Positions 36,628 to 45,288 are shown, counted from the first letter of the stretch. The stretch is 64,000 nucleotides of DNA from Roseovarius nitratireducens (GCF_002925845.1 NZ_PDNI01000071.1:124001-188000); one strand, 5' to 3'. Made by a program: numbers and translations. Notes: generated from the sequence alone by a model not told the origin.

Positions 36628-37548
36628 ATGACCACACTCGTCTTCGGCCACAAATCGCCCGACACCGACTCCACCGGCTCGCCCATCCTGTGGGCGTGGT
36701 ATCTCAACGAGGTGCAGGGCGGCGATGCCGAGCCCGTCCTCCTCGGCGAGCCCAACACCGAGGCCGCCTTCATGCTCGACCGCTGGAACCTGCCCAAGCC
36801 GCGCATCATCGAGGGCGTAGAGGCCGGTCAGCCCTGCGTCGTGGTGGACACCAACAACCCGGCGGAACTGCCCGAGGCGATCAACGACGCCGACGTGCAG
36901 GCCATCATCGACCACCACAAGCTGGTCGGCGGGCTGGAGACGAAAGGGCCCATCGACATCACGGTGCGCCCGCTGGCCTGCACCGCGACGATCATGGTCG
37001 ACCTCATGGGCGATGACGCCGCGAAAATGCCCGAGGCGATGAAGGGCGCGGCGCTGACCTGCATCCTCTCGGACACGCTCGAATTCCGCTCGCCCACCAC
37101 AACCGACCACGACAAGGCGGTGGCCGAGCGCCTCGCCGCCGATCTCGGCATCTCGATCCCCGAGTATGCAGCCGAGATGTTCGCGGCCAAATCCGACGTC
37201 TCGGCCTTTTCCGATGCCGAGCTGCTGCGGATGGATTCCAAGGAATACGAGGCGGGTGGCAAGAAGTTCCGCGTGAGCGTTCTGGAGACGACCGCGCCCG
37301 CCACCGTGCTCGACCGCAAGGCAAGCCTGATGGACAGCATGACCGCTGTCGCCGCCGAGGATGGCGTCGATCAGGTGCTCCTGTTCGTGGTGGACATCCT
37401 CAACGAAGAGGCGACGCTCCTGGTCCCGAACGACCTGGTCAAGACCGTCGCCGAGAAGAGCTTTGGCGCGACCGTCTCGGGCGACGTGGTGGTCCTGCCC
37501 GGCGTGATGAGCCGCAAGAAGCAGATCATCCCCAACCTCGCGGTCTGA
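36628..37548 (+). CDS. ppaC: Manganese-dependent inorganic pyrophosphatase (family II)
   Basis: The 306-residue DHH-family enzyme hydrolyses pyrophosphate to phosphate in the cytosol. It starts MTTLVFGHKSPDTDST, with metal-ligand His and Asp residues, and shows VVVDTNNPAELPEAI, the DHH motif in AIIDHHKLVGGL, CILSDTLEFRSPTTT, and the DHHA2 C-terminal substrate lysine region VLPGVMSRKKQIIPNL. Length and motifs are complete. It is convergent with ccr, the two genes being separated by phased repeats and a hairpin. Confidence 0.97.
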   Translation: MTTLVFGHKSPDTDSTGSPILWAWYLNEVQGGDAEPVLLGEPNTEAAFMLDRWNLPKPRIIEGVEAGQPCVVVDTNNPAELPEAINDADVQAIIDHHKLVGGLETKGPIDITVRPLACTATIMVDLMGDDAAKMPEAMKGAALTCILSDTLEFRSPTTTDHDKAVAERLAADLGISIPEYAAEMFAAKSDVSAFSDAELLRMDSKEYEAGGKKFRVSVLETTAPATVLDRKASLMDSMTAVAAEDGVDQVLLFVVDILNEEATLLVPNDLVKTVAEKSFGATVSGDVVVLPGVMSRKKQIIPNLAV

Positions 37549-37563
37549 AATCGCACCGTCGGA

Positions 37564-37593
37564 ATACCGACAGAATACCGACGTGATACCGAC
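37564..37593. repeat. Three phased ATACCGAC repeats, 11-base period
   Basis: ATACCGAC begins at 37564, 37575 and 37586, exactly 11 bases apart, in the gap between the convergent ppaC and ccr genes. The spacing places all copies on one face of the helix. It directly precedes the ccr terminator hairpin. Confidence 0.7.
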
Positions 37594-37594
37594 A

Positions 37595-37633
37595 TGAAAA
37601 AAGGCCCGCGGTGGACACCTCCCCGCGGGCCTT
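37595..37633 (-). terminator. Rho-independent terminator of ccr
   Basis: Arms AAGGCCCGCGG and CCGCGGGCCTT (37601-37611 and 37623-37633) form a perfect 11-pair stem around an 11-base loop. On the minus strand the stem is followed by TTTTTT, giving a standard terminator 21 bases after the ccr stop. Confidence 0.88.
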
Positions 37634-37653
37634 GTCATGTCCGGTTCGGCGGC

Positions 37654-38943
37654 TCAGCCGCGCCCGGCCTCGATCACGTCCTCGACCGTCCGCAGCCCGG
37701 TGCGCGGTGCCTGAACCAGCACCGCCATGTTGCCCGGCTTGTGCTCGTTGCGCAGCATCTTGGTATGCGCCCGCGGGATATCGGCCCAGGGAAAAACCTC
37801 GGACATACAAGGGTCTAGCCGCCGCTCGACCATCAGCTTGTTGGCTGCCGACGCCTGCTTGAGATGGGCGAAATGGCTGCCCTGCAGGCGCTTCTGGTGC
37901 ATCCACATGTAGCGCACGTCGAAGGTGCAGTTGAACCCGCTCGTCCCTGCGCAGATCACAACCATGCCGCCCTTCTTGCACACCAGGCTCGACACCGGAA
38001 AGGTCGCCTCGCCAGGATGCTCGAACACCATGTCCACACTGACCCCTTTGCCGGTTATGTCCCAGATAGCCTTACCAAATTTCCGCGCTTCCTTGAGCCA
38101 GGCGTTGTATTCCGGCGTGTTCACCTTGGGCAGTTGACCCCAGCAATCGAACTCCTTTCGGTTGATGACGCCCTTGGCTCCCTGGTCCATCACGAACTGC
38201 CGCTTGCTCTCGTCAGAGATCACGCCGATCGCATTGGCGCCCGCCGTGTTGGCCAACTGGATCGCGTAAGAGCCGAGCCCCCCCGACGCCCCCCACACCA
38301 GCACGTTCTGCCCTGGTTTCAGGTCATGCGGCGCGTGGCCGAACAGCATCCGGTACGCAGTGGCAAGGGTGAGCGTGTAGCACGCGCTCTCCTCCCATGT
38401 CAGGTGGCGGGGGCGTGGCATGAGCTGTTGCGCCTGCACCCGCGCGAACTGAGCGAATGAGCCGTCCGGCGTCTCGTAGCCCCAGATGCGCTGCGTGGGC
38501 GAGAACATCGGATCGCCACCGTTGCACTCCTCATCGTCGCCGTCGTCCTGGTTGCAGTGGATCACCACCTCGTCGCCGACCTTCCAGCGCTTGACCTTGT
38601 CGCCGACCTTCCAGACGATGCCAGCCGCATCCGATCCCGCGATGTGATACTCGGCCCCGTGGCCGTCAAACGGGCTGATTGGCTGACCTAGCCCGGCCCA
38701 GACACCGTTGTAGTTGACGCCCGCCGCCATCACCAGAACCAGCACCTCGTGGCTGTCGATCTCCCAGGTATCGACCACCTCCTGTTGAAATGAGGTTTCC
38801 GGCTCGCCGTGACGCTCGCGGCGGATGGCCCAGGCGTACATCTGCTTCGGGACATGCCCCAGCGGGGGCATTTCGCCGATCTCATAGAGGTCCTTCTCAG
38901 GCGCCTCGTAGGGCGCGATACCGGTATGCGTGTCCAAGGCCAT
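37654..38943 (-). CDS. ccr: Crotonyl-CoA carboxylase/reductase
   Basis: The 429-residue medium-chain dehydrogenase-like enzyme carries out NADPH-dependent reductive carboxylation of crotonyl-CoA to ethylmalonyl-CoA, the key step of the ethylmalonyl-CoA pathway for acetyl-CoA assimilation. Evidence includes the characteristic N-terminus (EKDLYEIGEMPPLGHVPKQM), VLVMAAGVNYNGVWAGLG, VIHCNQDDGDDEECNGGDPM, NVLVWGASGGLGSYAIQLA and CAGTSGFNCTFDVRYMWMHQ. AGGAGA precedes the ATG. It is 139 bases downstream of the plsB-like gene; ecm lies beyond, divergent. Confidence 0.98.
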   Translation of the reverse strand: MALDTHTGIAPYEAPEKDLYEIGEMPPLGHVPKQMYAWAIRRERHGEPETSFQQEVVDTWEIDSHEVLVLVMAAGVNYNGVWAGLGQPISPFDGHGAEYHIAGSDAAGIVWKVGDKVKRWKVGDEVVIHCNQDDGDDEECNGGDPMFSPTQRIWGYETPDGSFAQFARVQAQQLMPRPRHLTWEESACYTLTLATAYRMLFGHAPHDLKPGQNVLVWGASGGLGSYAIQLANTAGANAIGVISDESKRQFVMDQGAKGVINRKEFDCWGQLPKVNTPEYNAWLKEARKFGKAIWDITGKGVSVDMVFEHPGEATFPVSSLVCKKGGMVVICAGTSGFNCTFDVRYMWMHQKRLQGSHFAHLKQASAANKLMVERRLDPCMSEVFPWADIPRAHTKMLRNEHKPGNMAVLVQAPRTGLRTVEDVIEAGRG

Positions 38944-39018
38944 CACCTGTCTCCTGTGCGCGGATGCCGCAATGCAGAATCGCGGCGGTCTGACCACGGG
39001 ATACTGTCGGAGAGGTAA

Positions 39019-39028
39019 TATTGCAATA
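39019..39028. promoter_or_regulatory. TATTGCAATA palindrome upstream of ccr
   Basis: A perfect ten-base palindrome lies 76 bases upstream of the ccr start, inside an AT-rich stretch that probably holds the ccr promoter. Short TTGC-type palindromes are plausible sites for acyl-CoA-responsive regulators such as RamB, but no regulator gene is in the window, so this is only a candidate operator. Confidence 0.4.
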
Positions 39029-39062
39029 GCATCAGACTGTGTTTTTGTAATTTTATGACCTT

Positions 39063-39102
39063 GCGAGTGCAGAATGCCCTTGTCAATCCTCGCTGCACTC
39101 GC
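39063..39102. promoter_or_regulatory. Inverted repeat at the plsB-like/ccr junction
   Basis: Ten-base arms GCGAGTGCAG (39063-39072) and CTGCACTCGC (39093-39102) are separated by 20 bases that contain the plsB-like stop codon. It could be a terminator-like or processing hairpin for the upstream transcript, or part of the ccr control region. Confidence 0.5.
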
Positions 39103-40462
39103 GAAAGAGGTGGGCGATAGAGGCCGCATAATACCGCACCATCGCGCGCTCTCGGGGCACGATTTGGACCTGGTCGTCCTCCTGCGAAACGATGCCGCGG
39201 TCGGTCAGCGCGCGCAGGCCGAACTGCGCCACCGCCGCCGCGCCGTCTTCGTCATCCTCTTCCGGACGAGGTATCGCCCGGGGCACCTGCGCAAGCATTC
39301 CGGCCACGGCCGCGTCGAGCGCCGCGCGGTCGAGCGTGCCACCCGCGCAGATGAGCGCCCGCGCGACGAGCGGCACCGGCAGTACTGGCACCTCGGCGCC
39401 GATCCGTGCCATCAGAGTCTCGGCCAGTTTTTCGACCCCCGCGCCGGGGTTGTCGCGCTCGAAAGCCGCAAGCGACAGCGGCCCGCCGAAGCTGACGGCG
39501 ACGTGGCCGTGCCGGTGATAACGGCCCCGCAGCCGGAGCCAGACTTGCCGGAGCACGAACCGCGCCACCACCGAGATACGCGCCGGAAACCGCCGCGCGC
39601 CTCTCTCTGCGGCTGCGACCAGCAGCCGGTCCTCGAACACCCGGTCGTAATTGATCGCCACCGGCACGAACACCACGTCGCGTGCGTCCGGGCTGCGCTC
39701 TTCCACGAGGTATTTGAGCAGGCCCATCTTCGGTGGCTGCAACACGCCGGTGAGGCTCAGCCCGCCCTCGGGGAACACCGCCTGGGTCACGCCGCCGTCG
39801 GTCGCCAGCCCGACATAGCGCGCCAGCACCCGGCGGTAGAGCGCCCCGCGCGACCGGCGCCGGATGAAATAGGCCCCCATCGCCCGGATCATCCGTGACA
39901 GCGGCCAGACCCGTGCCCATTCGCCCACGGCATAACTGAGGGCCGAGCGGTCGGCAGCCAGCCACGTGACCAGCACGTAGTCCATGTTGGAGCGGTGGTT
40001 CATCACGAAGACCACAGTCGCCTCTCGGTCGATGCCGCTGAGCTTCTCGTCGAAATTCCCCAACCGCACCCGGTAGAGCGTCCGGCTCAGCACCCGCGCC
40101 GCGCGGATGGCAAAGCCGAAATAGAGGCTCGCACTGAAACTCGGGACGATCTCGCGGGCGTAGCGCCGGGCGCGCTCGAAAGCGACATCTTCGGGAATGC
40201 CCTCCGTCTGTGCCTCTGCTGTCACTGCGCGCAGCACCGCCGGGTCGTAGATGAGCCGCTGAATCATGTCATGGCGGCGGGCGAGCTTGAACGGCTCGAT
40301 GGGCCGTTCCAGCCGCGCGTTGAGCCGCGCAACCGCGCGCTCCATCCGGCGACGAAAGAACCAGCGGACGGACGGGAACAGGAAATGGCTTGCGAAGGTG
40401 ACGGCGGCAAAGGCCACCAGCAGGATCAGCGCCCAAAGGGGCATTTCAACCGTTTGCGCCAT
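39083..40462 (-). CDS. PlsB-like glycerol-3-phosphate acyltransferase
   Basis: The 459-residue protein starts with one hydrophobic helix (LWALILLVAFAAVTFASHFL) and has the acyltransferase motif I HxxxxD in VMNHRSNMDYVL. YFIRRRSRGALYRRV is motif II-like, FPEGGLSLTG is motif III, and VPVAINYDR is motif IV. This set fits the large PlsB-type branch that acylates glycerol-3-phosphate or a lysophospholipid at the membrane, though it is much shorter than enteric PlsB. The ATG at 40462 begins the anchor helix; an upstream frame runs into the repeat. It is divergent from ecm. Confidence 0.82.
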   Translation of the reverse strand: MAQTVEMPLWALILLVAFAAVTFASHFLFPSVRWFFRRRMERAVARLNARLERPIEPFKLARRHDMIQRLIYDPAVLRAVTAEAQTEGIPEDVAFERARRYAREIVPSFSASLYFGFAIRAARVLSRTLYRVRLGNFDEKLSGIDREATVVFVMNHRSNMDYVLVTWLAADRSALSYAVGEWARVWPLSRMIRAMGAYFIRRRSRGALYRRVLARYVGLATDGGVTQAVFPEGGLSLTGVLQPPKMGLLKYLVEERSPDARDVVFVPVAINYDRVFEDRLLVAAAERGARRFPARISVVARFVLRQVWLRLRGRYHRHGHVAVSFGGPLSLAAFERDNPGAGVEKLAETLMARIGAEVPVLPVPLVARALICAGGTLDRAALDAAVAGMLAQVPRAIPRPEEDDEDGAAAVAQFGLRALTDRGIVSQEDDQVQIVPRERAMVRYYAASIAHLFRECSED

Positions 40463-40633
40463 GCGGCCAGATAAGCAGGGAACGCAGCCTCGGTAAATGC
40501 CCCGTGCGTGTCGTTCGCACCCATTGTCGTCATCTGGCTTGACCGGACGATGTCTTGCCCATGAGGTTCGCGCGTCGAGTCCGAGGGTGACGGAGCAGGC
40601 GGCTCTTGCGCGCTCTTGCCGCGTTGCAGCGAA

Positions 40634-40662
40634 TTGACAGCGTCTGTTTGTTGCCTTATCCC
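40634..40662 (+). promoter_or_regulatory. Candidate ecm promoter with nearby TTGCGCAA palindrome
   Basis: TTGACA (40634-40639) is followed after 17 bases by TATCCC (40657-40662), a reasonable sigma-70 promoter 47 bases before the ecm start. The palindrome TTGCGCAA sits downstream at 40682-40689, where a bound regulator could block or modulate transcription. Confidence 0.55.
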
Positions 40663-40709
40663 CGTCCCGAACGTAAGAAAATTGCGCAACCAATTCCCGA
40701 GGTCCGCCC

Positions 40710-42722
40710 ATGTCGCAGACGCAGCAAGCCCCCAAAGGGGACCAGAAGACCGGCATGTCCGATCGCCAGGCCGATCGTCCGTGGCTCATCCGCACCTATG
40801 CGGGCCATTCGACGGCGCAGGCTTCGAACGCGCTCTACCGGTCCAACCTCGCACGAGGGCAGACCGGGCTTTCGGTGGCGTTCGACTTGCCTACCCAGAC
40901 GGGCTATGACAGCGATCATGTGCTGGCGCGCGGCGAGGTGGGCAAGGTGGGCGTGCCAGTCTGTCATCTTGGCGACATGGAGACGCTGTTCGACCAGATC
41001 CCGCTGGATCAGATGAACACCTCGATGACGATCAACGCCACCGCGCCGTGGCTCTTGTCGCTCTATATCGCCGTGGCCGAGCGGCAGGGAGTCGACACGA
41101 CCAAGCTGCAAGGCACGGTGCAGAACGACCTCATCAAGGAATATCTCAGCCGTGGCACCTATATCTGCCCGCCCGCGCCCTCGCTGCGAATGATCGGCGA
41201 CGTGGCCGAGTACTGCTACAAGCACATCCCCAAGTGGAACCCGATGAACGTGTGTTCCTATCACCTGCAAGAGGCAGGCGCGACGCCCGAGCAGGAGCTG
41301 GCCTTCGCGCTCGCCACGGCCACCGCAGTGCTCGACGAGCTGAAACCGCGCGTCCCGGCAGAGGACTTCCCGGTGCTGGCCGGGCGGATCAGTTTCTTTG
41401 TCAACGCCGGTATCCGCTTCGTCACCGAGATGTGCAAGATGCGCGCCTTCGTCGATCTGTGGGATGAAATTTTGCAGGAGCGCTATGGCGTCGAGGACCG
41501 GAAATTCCGCCGTTTTCGCTATGGCGTGCAAGTCAACAGCCTTGGCCTGACCGAGCAGCAGCCGGAGAACAACGTCTACCGCATCCTCATCGAGATGCTG
41601 GCGGTGACGCTGTCGAAGAAGGCCCGCGCGCGCGCCGTGCAACTGCCCGCCTGGAACGAGGCATTGGGCCTGCCGCGCCCGTGGGACCAGCAGTGGTCGA
41701 TGCGGATGCAGCAGATCCTCGCTTACGAGACCGATTTGCTGGAGTTCGACGACCTGTTCGACGGCAACCCTGCCGTAGACGCCAAGGTGGAGGCGCTCAA
41801 GGATGGTGCGCGCCACGAACTGGCGGGAATCGACGGCATGGGCGGGGCAGTGTCGGCCATCGAGTACATGAAATCGCGGCTGGTGGAGAGCAACGCAGAC
41901 CGGCTGGGCCGCATCGAGGCGGGCGAGACCGTGGTCGTGGGCGTGAACAAGTGGCAGGAAGGCGAGCCCTCGCCGCTGCAATCCGAGGATGGCGGGATCA
42001 TGGTCGTCGACCCGGGCGTCGAGGCCGATCAGATCGCCCGGCTTGACGCGTGGCGCGCGGCGCGTGACGCGGACGCGGCGGAGCGGGCGCTGGCCGATCT
42101 GCGCGCGGTGGCGCGGGAGGGGCGCAACATCATGCCCGCCTCCATCGCCTGCGCGCGGGCGGGCGTCACCACCGGCGAATGGTCCGCCGAGATGCGCGCC
42201 GTGCATGGCGAATATCGCGGGCCTACCGGCGTCTCGGCCAGCCCGTCGAACCGCACCGAGGGGCTCGACGATCTGCGCGAGGCGGTGGACGTGGTGTCTG
42301 GGCGGCTGGGCAAGCGGCTGAAGTTTCTCATGGGCAAGCCGGGGCTCGACGGGCATTCGAACGGGGCCGAGCAGATCGCCTGCCGCGCCCGCGATTGCGG
42401 TATGGACATCCGCTACGAGGGCATTCGCCTCACGCCCGAGCAGATCGTCGCCGCGGCAATCGAGGACGAGGCGCACGTGGTGGGCCTGTCGATTCTATCG
42501 GGCAGCCACATGCCGCTGATGGAAGAGCTGATGGAGCGGATGCGCGCCGCTGGTCAGGGCCACGTGCCGGTGATCGTCGGCGGTATCATCCCCGAAGAGG
42601 ACGCCGCGCGCCTTCGCGAAATGGGGGTGGCGCGGGTCTACACACCCAAGGATTTCGAACTCAACACCATCATGATGGATATCGTCACACTTGCCGATCC
42701 AAGGGCGGTGGCGGCGGAATAA
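40710..42722 (+). CDS. ecm: (2R)-ethylmalonyl-CoA mutase
   Basis: The 670-residue adenosylcobalamin enzyme rearranges ethylmalonyl-CoA to methylsuccinyl-CoA in the ethylmalonyl-CoA pathway. The catalytic barrel is seen from PWLIRTYAGHSTAQASNALY through GLSVAFDLPTQTGYDSDH and MNTSMTINATAPWLLSLYIA. The C-terminal B12 domain carries DGHSNGAEQIA (DxHxxG lower-ligand His), LSILSGSHMPLMEELME and VIVGGIIPEEDAARL. It is shorter than methylmalonyl-CoA mutase, as expected for Ecm. Location beside ccr supports the pathway assignment over a generic mutase. Confidence 0.97.
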   Translation: MSQTQQAPKGDQKTGMSDRQADRPWLIRTYAGHSTAQASNALYRSNLARGQTGLSVAFDLPTQTGYDSDHVLARGEVGKVGVPVCHLGDMETLFDQIPLDQMNTSMTINATAPWLLSLYIAVAERQGVDTTKLQGTVQNDLIKEYLSRGTYICPPAPSLRMIGDVAEYCYKHIPKWNPMNVCSYHLQEAGATPEQELAFALATATAVLDELKPRVPAEDFPVLAGRISFFVNAGIRFVTEMCKMRAFVDLWDEILQERYGVEDRKFRRFRYGVQVNSLGLTEQQPENNVYRILIEMLAVTLSKKARARAVQLPAWNEALGLPRPWDQQWSMRMQQILAYETDLLEFDDLFDGNPAVDAKVEALKDGARHELAGIDGMGGAVSAIEYMKSRLVESNADRLGRIEAGETVVVGVNKWQEGEPSPLQSEDGGIMVVDPGVEADQIARLDAWRAARDADAAERALADLRAVAREGRNIMPASIACARAGVTTGEWSAEMRAVHGEYRGPTGVSASPSNRTEGLDDLREAVDVVSGRLGKRLKFLMGKPGLDGHSNGAEQIACRARDCGMDIRYEGIRLTPEQIVAAAIEDEAHVVGLSILSGSHMPLMEELMERMRAAGQGHVPVIVGGIIPEEDAARLREMGVARVYTPKDFELNTIMMDIVTLADPRAVAAE

Positions 42723-42749
42723 TCCGCCGCCCTGCCTGGTCAGTCGGGA

Positions 42750-43127
42750 TCACTGCTCGCGAACCTCGGTGATGCGCGCGATGATCCTCTGGTTGAGCGC
42801 GTCGCTCTCGCCCGCGGCATTGGCGATGGCCACGTAGCTGTCGAGATCCATGTTCTCGACCCCTTCCACGGCGGCCGCGGCGGCGGTGTTGGCTTCCTCG
42901 GCGAGCGCCTGCTGCTGTGCCTCGTCCTCGACCGCGTCAATCCGTGGGCCGTAATCCTTGCGCACCTCTTCCACCGCGAGAATGGCATCGACAAAGGCCA
43001 CGACCTGCGCGTCGGTCACGTCTTCGGCGGCAACCTGCGGCGGTGGCGTCTGTTGCGCAGCAAGCGGCGTGGCGAGGGCGAGCGCGGTGGCACCCAGAAT
43101 GCTGGCAAGTCGGGTTCTGAACGTCAA
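42750..43127 (-). CDS. DUF4168-type secreted protein with TTG start
   Basis: The 125-residue protein has a signal peptide (TRLASILGATALALATPLAA), then a helical domain with DAQVVAFVDAILAVEEVRKD and NMDLDSYVAIANAAGESDAL, the pattern of DUF4168. No function is known. No ATG lies near the signal; a TTG at 43127 is placed exactly after AGGAGACGATC, making it the probable initiation codon. It is convergent with ecm. Confidence 0.72.
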   Translation of the reverse strand: MTFRTRLASILGATALALATPLAAQQTPPPQVAAEDVTDAQVVAFVDAILAVEEVRKDYGPRIDAVEDEAQQQALAEEANTAAAAAVEGVENMDLDSYVAIANAAGESDALNQRIIARITEVREQ

Positions 43128-43309
43128 GATCGTCTCCTGTCTGTTATCGCTGTCGTCACCCTTCGCGGGTAACACTGCCCGTGACGTGCACGCTCGGGTC
43201 GCGGACGACAACCCATTGAGCAAAAAAATGCCGAGAGTCGCGGCATTTCCCGTTGCTGCGACGCGGGCGGACGGTGCAGGATGGGCGCTCTCGCGCGAGG
43301 AGCTGCCCC

Positions 43310-43750
43310 ATGTCCCTGACGATCCGTCCCCTGGAGACCGGCGACAAGCCCGCCTGGGTGCCGCTCTGGCGGGCCTATCTCGATTTTTACGAGACCACGT
43401 TGCCCGATGCTGTCTATGATGTGACGTTCGCGCGGCTCACCTCGACCGACCATCCAGACCAGAATGGTCTGATCGCGCTCGAGGACGGGCGCGCGGCAGG
43501 GCTGGTGCATTTCATTTATCATCCGCACAACTGGCGGATTGAGAAGGTGTGCTACCTGCAGGACCTCTTTGCCGCCCCCGAGGCGCGCGGACGCGGCGTG
43601 GGACGGGCGCTGATCGAGGCGGTCTATGCGCGTGCCGACGCGGATGACTGTCCCTCGGTTTATTGGCTGACGCAGGATTTCAACACGAGGGCGCGGCAGC
43701 TTTATGACCGGATCGGCAGGCTCACGCCTTTCATCAAGTACAGCCGTTAG
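43310..43750 (+). CDS. GNAT-family N-acetyltransferase
   Basis: The 146-residue protein begins MSLTIRPLETGDKPAWVPLW and shows the GNAT core EKVCYLQDLFAAPEARGRGV then GRALIEAVYARADA, with the acetyl-CoA loop RGRGVGRA. The end, YWLTQDFNTRARQLYDRIGR, is usual for amine-acetylating members. GAGGAGC lies before the ATG. The substrate is unknown. It is convergent with the sdhAF4 gene. Confidence 0.87.
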   Translation: MSLTIRPLETGDKPAWVPLWRAYLDFYETTLPDAVYDVTFARLTSTDHPDQNGLIALEDGRAAGLVHFIYHPHNWRIEKVCYLQDLFAAPEARGRGVGRALIEAVYARADADDCPSVYWLTQDFNTRARQLYDRIGRLTPFIKYSR

Positions 43751-43762
43751 ACCGAATCGGGC

Positions 43763-43951
43763 TCAGAAGTCGATGGCGAGGCCCTTCTTCTCCCAATCGC
43801 CGTAGCGCACAGGTTCGAGCCCCTCGCGCCGCCCGCCAAGTTCGGGTGGCAGGTTGGGATCGCCGGCGGCCTTGCGGCGGCGTTCCTCGGCTTCGGCAAG
43901 CGCGCGCTGGGCGGCGGGCGGCAGATCGCGGGGGTTGTCGTCGGTGCTCAT
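43763..43951 (-). CDS. sdhAF4: Succinate dehydrogenase assembly factor 4 family (DUF1674)
   Basis: This 62-residue protein consists of a charged helix (AAQRALAEAEERRRKAAGD) and the family's conserved tail GLEPVRYGDWEKKGLAIDF. Mitochondrial and alphaproteobacterial SDHAF4/Sdh8 proteins bind flavinylated SdhA and aid assembly of complex II. It is divergent from rsmB, a pairing common in Rhodobacterales. No sdh genes are in this window. Confidence 0.82.
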   Translation of the reverse strand: MSTDDNPRDLPPAAQRALAEAEERRRKAAGDPNLPPELGGRREGLEPVRYGDWEKKGLAIDF

Positions 43952-44019
43952 GCTCGGCCTTTCCCATCCTGGTCGGGCTTGATATATCGCGCCACCTGCC
44001 AAAGGCCAAGGATTTGACC

Positions 44020-45288
44020 ATGCCTGCCTCCCCCTGCTCTGCCCGCGCCGCGGCCGCGCGCCTGCTCGACCAGGTGCTGGGCGAAGGGCGGCTGATGTCC
44101 GAGGCACTGGCGCAGGGCACGCTCGACGCGCTGCCAGCCGCTGACCGGGCGCGCGCGCAGCGGCTGGCAATGGAGACGTTTCGGGGGCTGGAACGCGCCG
44201 ACCGGCTGATTGCGCGACACACCCGAAAACCCCCGCCCTTGCCTGTGCGCAATGTATTGCGGCAGGCGGTGAGCGAACTGGCGCAGGGCGGCGAGGCGCA
44301 CGGTGTGGTGAGCGAGGCGGTGGCCATCGTGGGGGCGAGCGCCCGGCACAAGCGCCTTTCAGGCATGGTCAACGCGGTGCTGCGCAAGCTGGCGGACGAA
44401 GCCCCGCGCGTGTGGAGTGACCTGCGCGTGCCGCGCCTTCCCGGCTGGCTGCGCGAGCCGTTGGTGGCGGCCTGGGGCAAGGGCGCGGTCGCGGCGATGG
44501 AGCGCGCGCATCTGGCGGGCGCACCGCTCGACCTGACGGTGAATGGCGATGCCGCACACTGGGCCGCGCGGCTGGGCGGTGAGGTGCTGCCGACGGGGTC
44601 GGTGCGGCTGCGCGAGGCGGGGCAGGTGACGGCGTTGCCGGGCTATGACGCGGGTGCGTGGTGGGTGCAGGATGCCGCGGCGGCGATGGCGGCAAAGGTG
44701 CTGGCCCCGCAGCCCGGCGAGACGGTACTCGACATGTGCGCCGCGCCTGGCGGCAAGACCCTGCAACTGGCAACAAGCGGCGCGGCAGTGACGGCGCTCG
44801 ATATATCGGCGCGGCGAATGGAGCGGGTGGCGGACAACCTCGCGCGCACCGGGCTGAGTGCGACCGGCGTCGTTGCCGACGCGCTGACGTATGAGGGGTG
44901 CTATGACGCGGTGCTGCTGGACGCGCCCTGTTCGGCTACCGGCACGATAAGGCGGCACCCCGATCTTCCCCACGCCCGCGACGGCGCCGGGATCGGCGAG
45001 CTGATCGGGATGCAGGCAGCAATGCTCGATCACGCGCTTTCGCTCCTGAAGCCTGGCGGGCGGCTGGTCTTCTGCACCTGCTCGCTGCTGCCCGACGAGG
45101 GGGAATGCCAGGTGGACGAGGTGCTCGCGCGGCACGCCGATCTGGTTGTGGATCGCGCCGCGCTCGACCTGCCGGGGATCGAGCCGGGATGGATCACCGA
45201 GGAGGGTGGGCTGCGCCTGCGCCCGGACTACTGGCCAGAGCGCGGCGGCATGGACGGCTTCTACATCGCCTGCCTGCGGCGCGGGTAG
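44020..45288 (+). CDS. rsmB: 16S rRNA (cytosine967-C5)-methyltransferase family protein
   Basis: The 422-residue protein has the NusB-like RNA-binding N-terminus (ARAAAARLLDQVLGEGRLMS, FRGLERADRLIARHTRKP) and a Rossmann methyltransferase. The SAM motif is VLDMCAAPGGKTLQLA, LLDAPCSATGTIRRHPDLPH holds one conserved Cys, and LVFCTCSLLPDEGE holds the catalytic Cys. This is the RsmB/Fmu family that methylates 16S rRNA. The ATG at 44020 matches the usual short leader. Confidence 0.92.
   Translation: MPASPCSARAAAARLLDQVLGEGRLMSEALAQGTLDALPAADRARAQRLAMETFRGLERADRLIARHTRKPPPLPVRNVLRQAVSELAQGGEAHGVVSEAVAIVGASARHKRLSGMVNAVLRKLADEAPRVWSDLRVPRLPGWLREPLVAAWGKGAVAAMERAHLAGAPLDLTVNGDAAHWAARLGGEVLPTGSVRLREAGQVTALPGYDAGAWWVQDAAAAMAAKVLAPQPGETVLDMCAAPGGKTLQLATSGAAVTALDISARRMERVADNLARTGLSATGVVADALTYEGCYDAVLLDAPCSATGTIRRHPDLPHARDGAGIGELIGMQAAMLDHALSLLKPGGRLVFCTCSLLPDEGECQVDEVLARHADLVVDRAALDLPGIEPGWITEEGGLRLRPDYWPERGGMDGFYIACLRRG

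Noticed and set aside
40656-42476. 606-codon frame antisense to ecm
   Set aside because: Composition-driven shadow of a well-identified mutase; no start signal or protein family.
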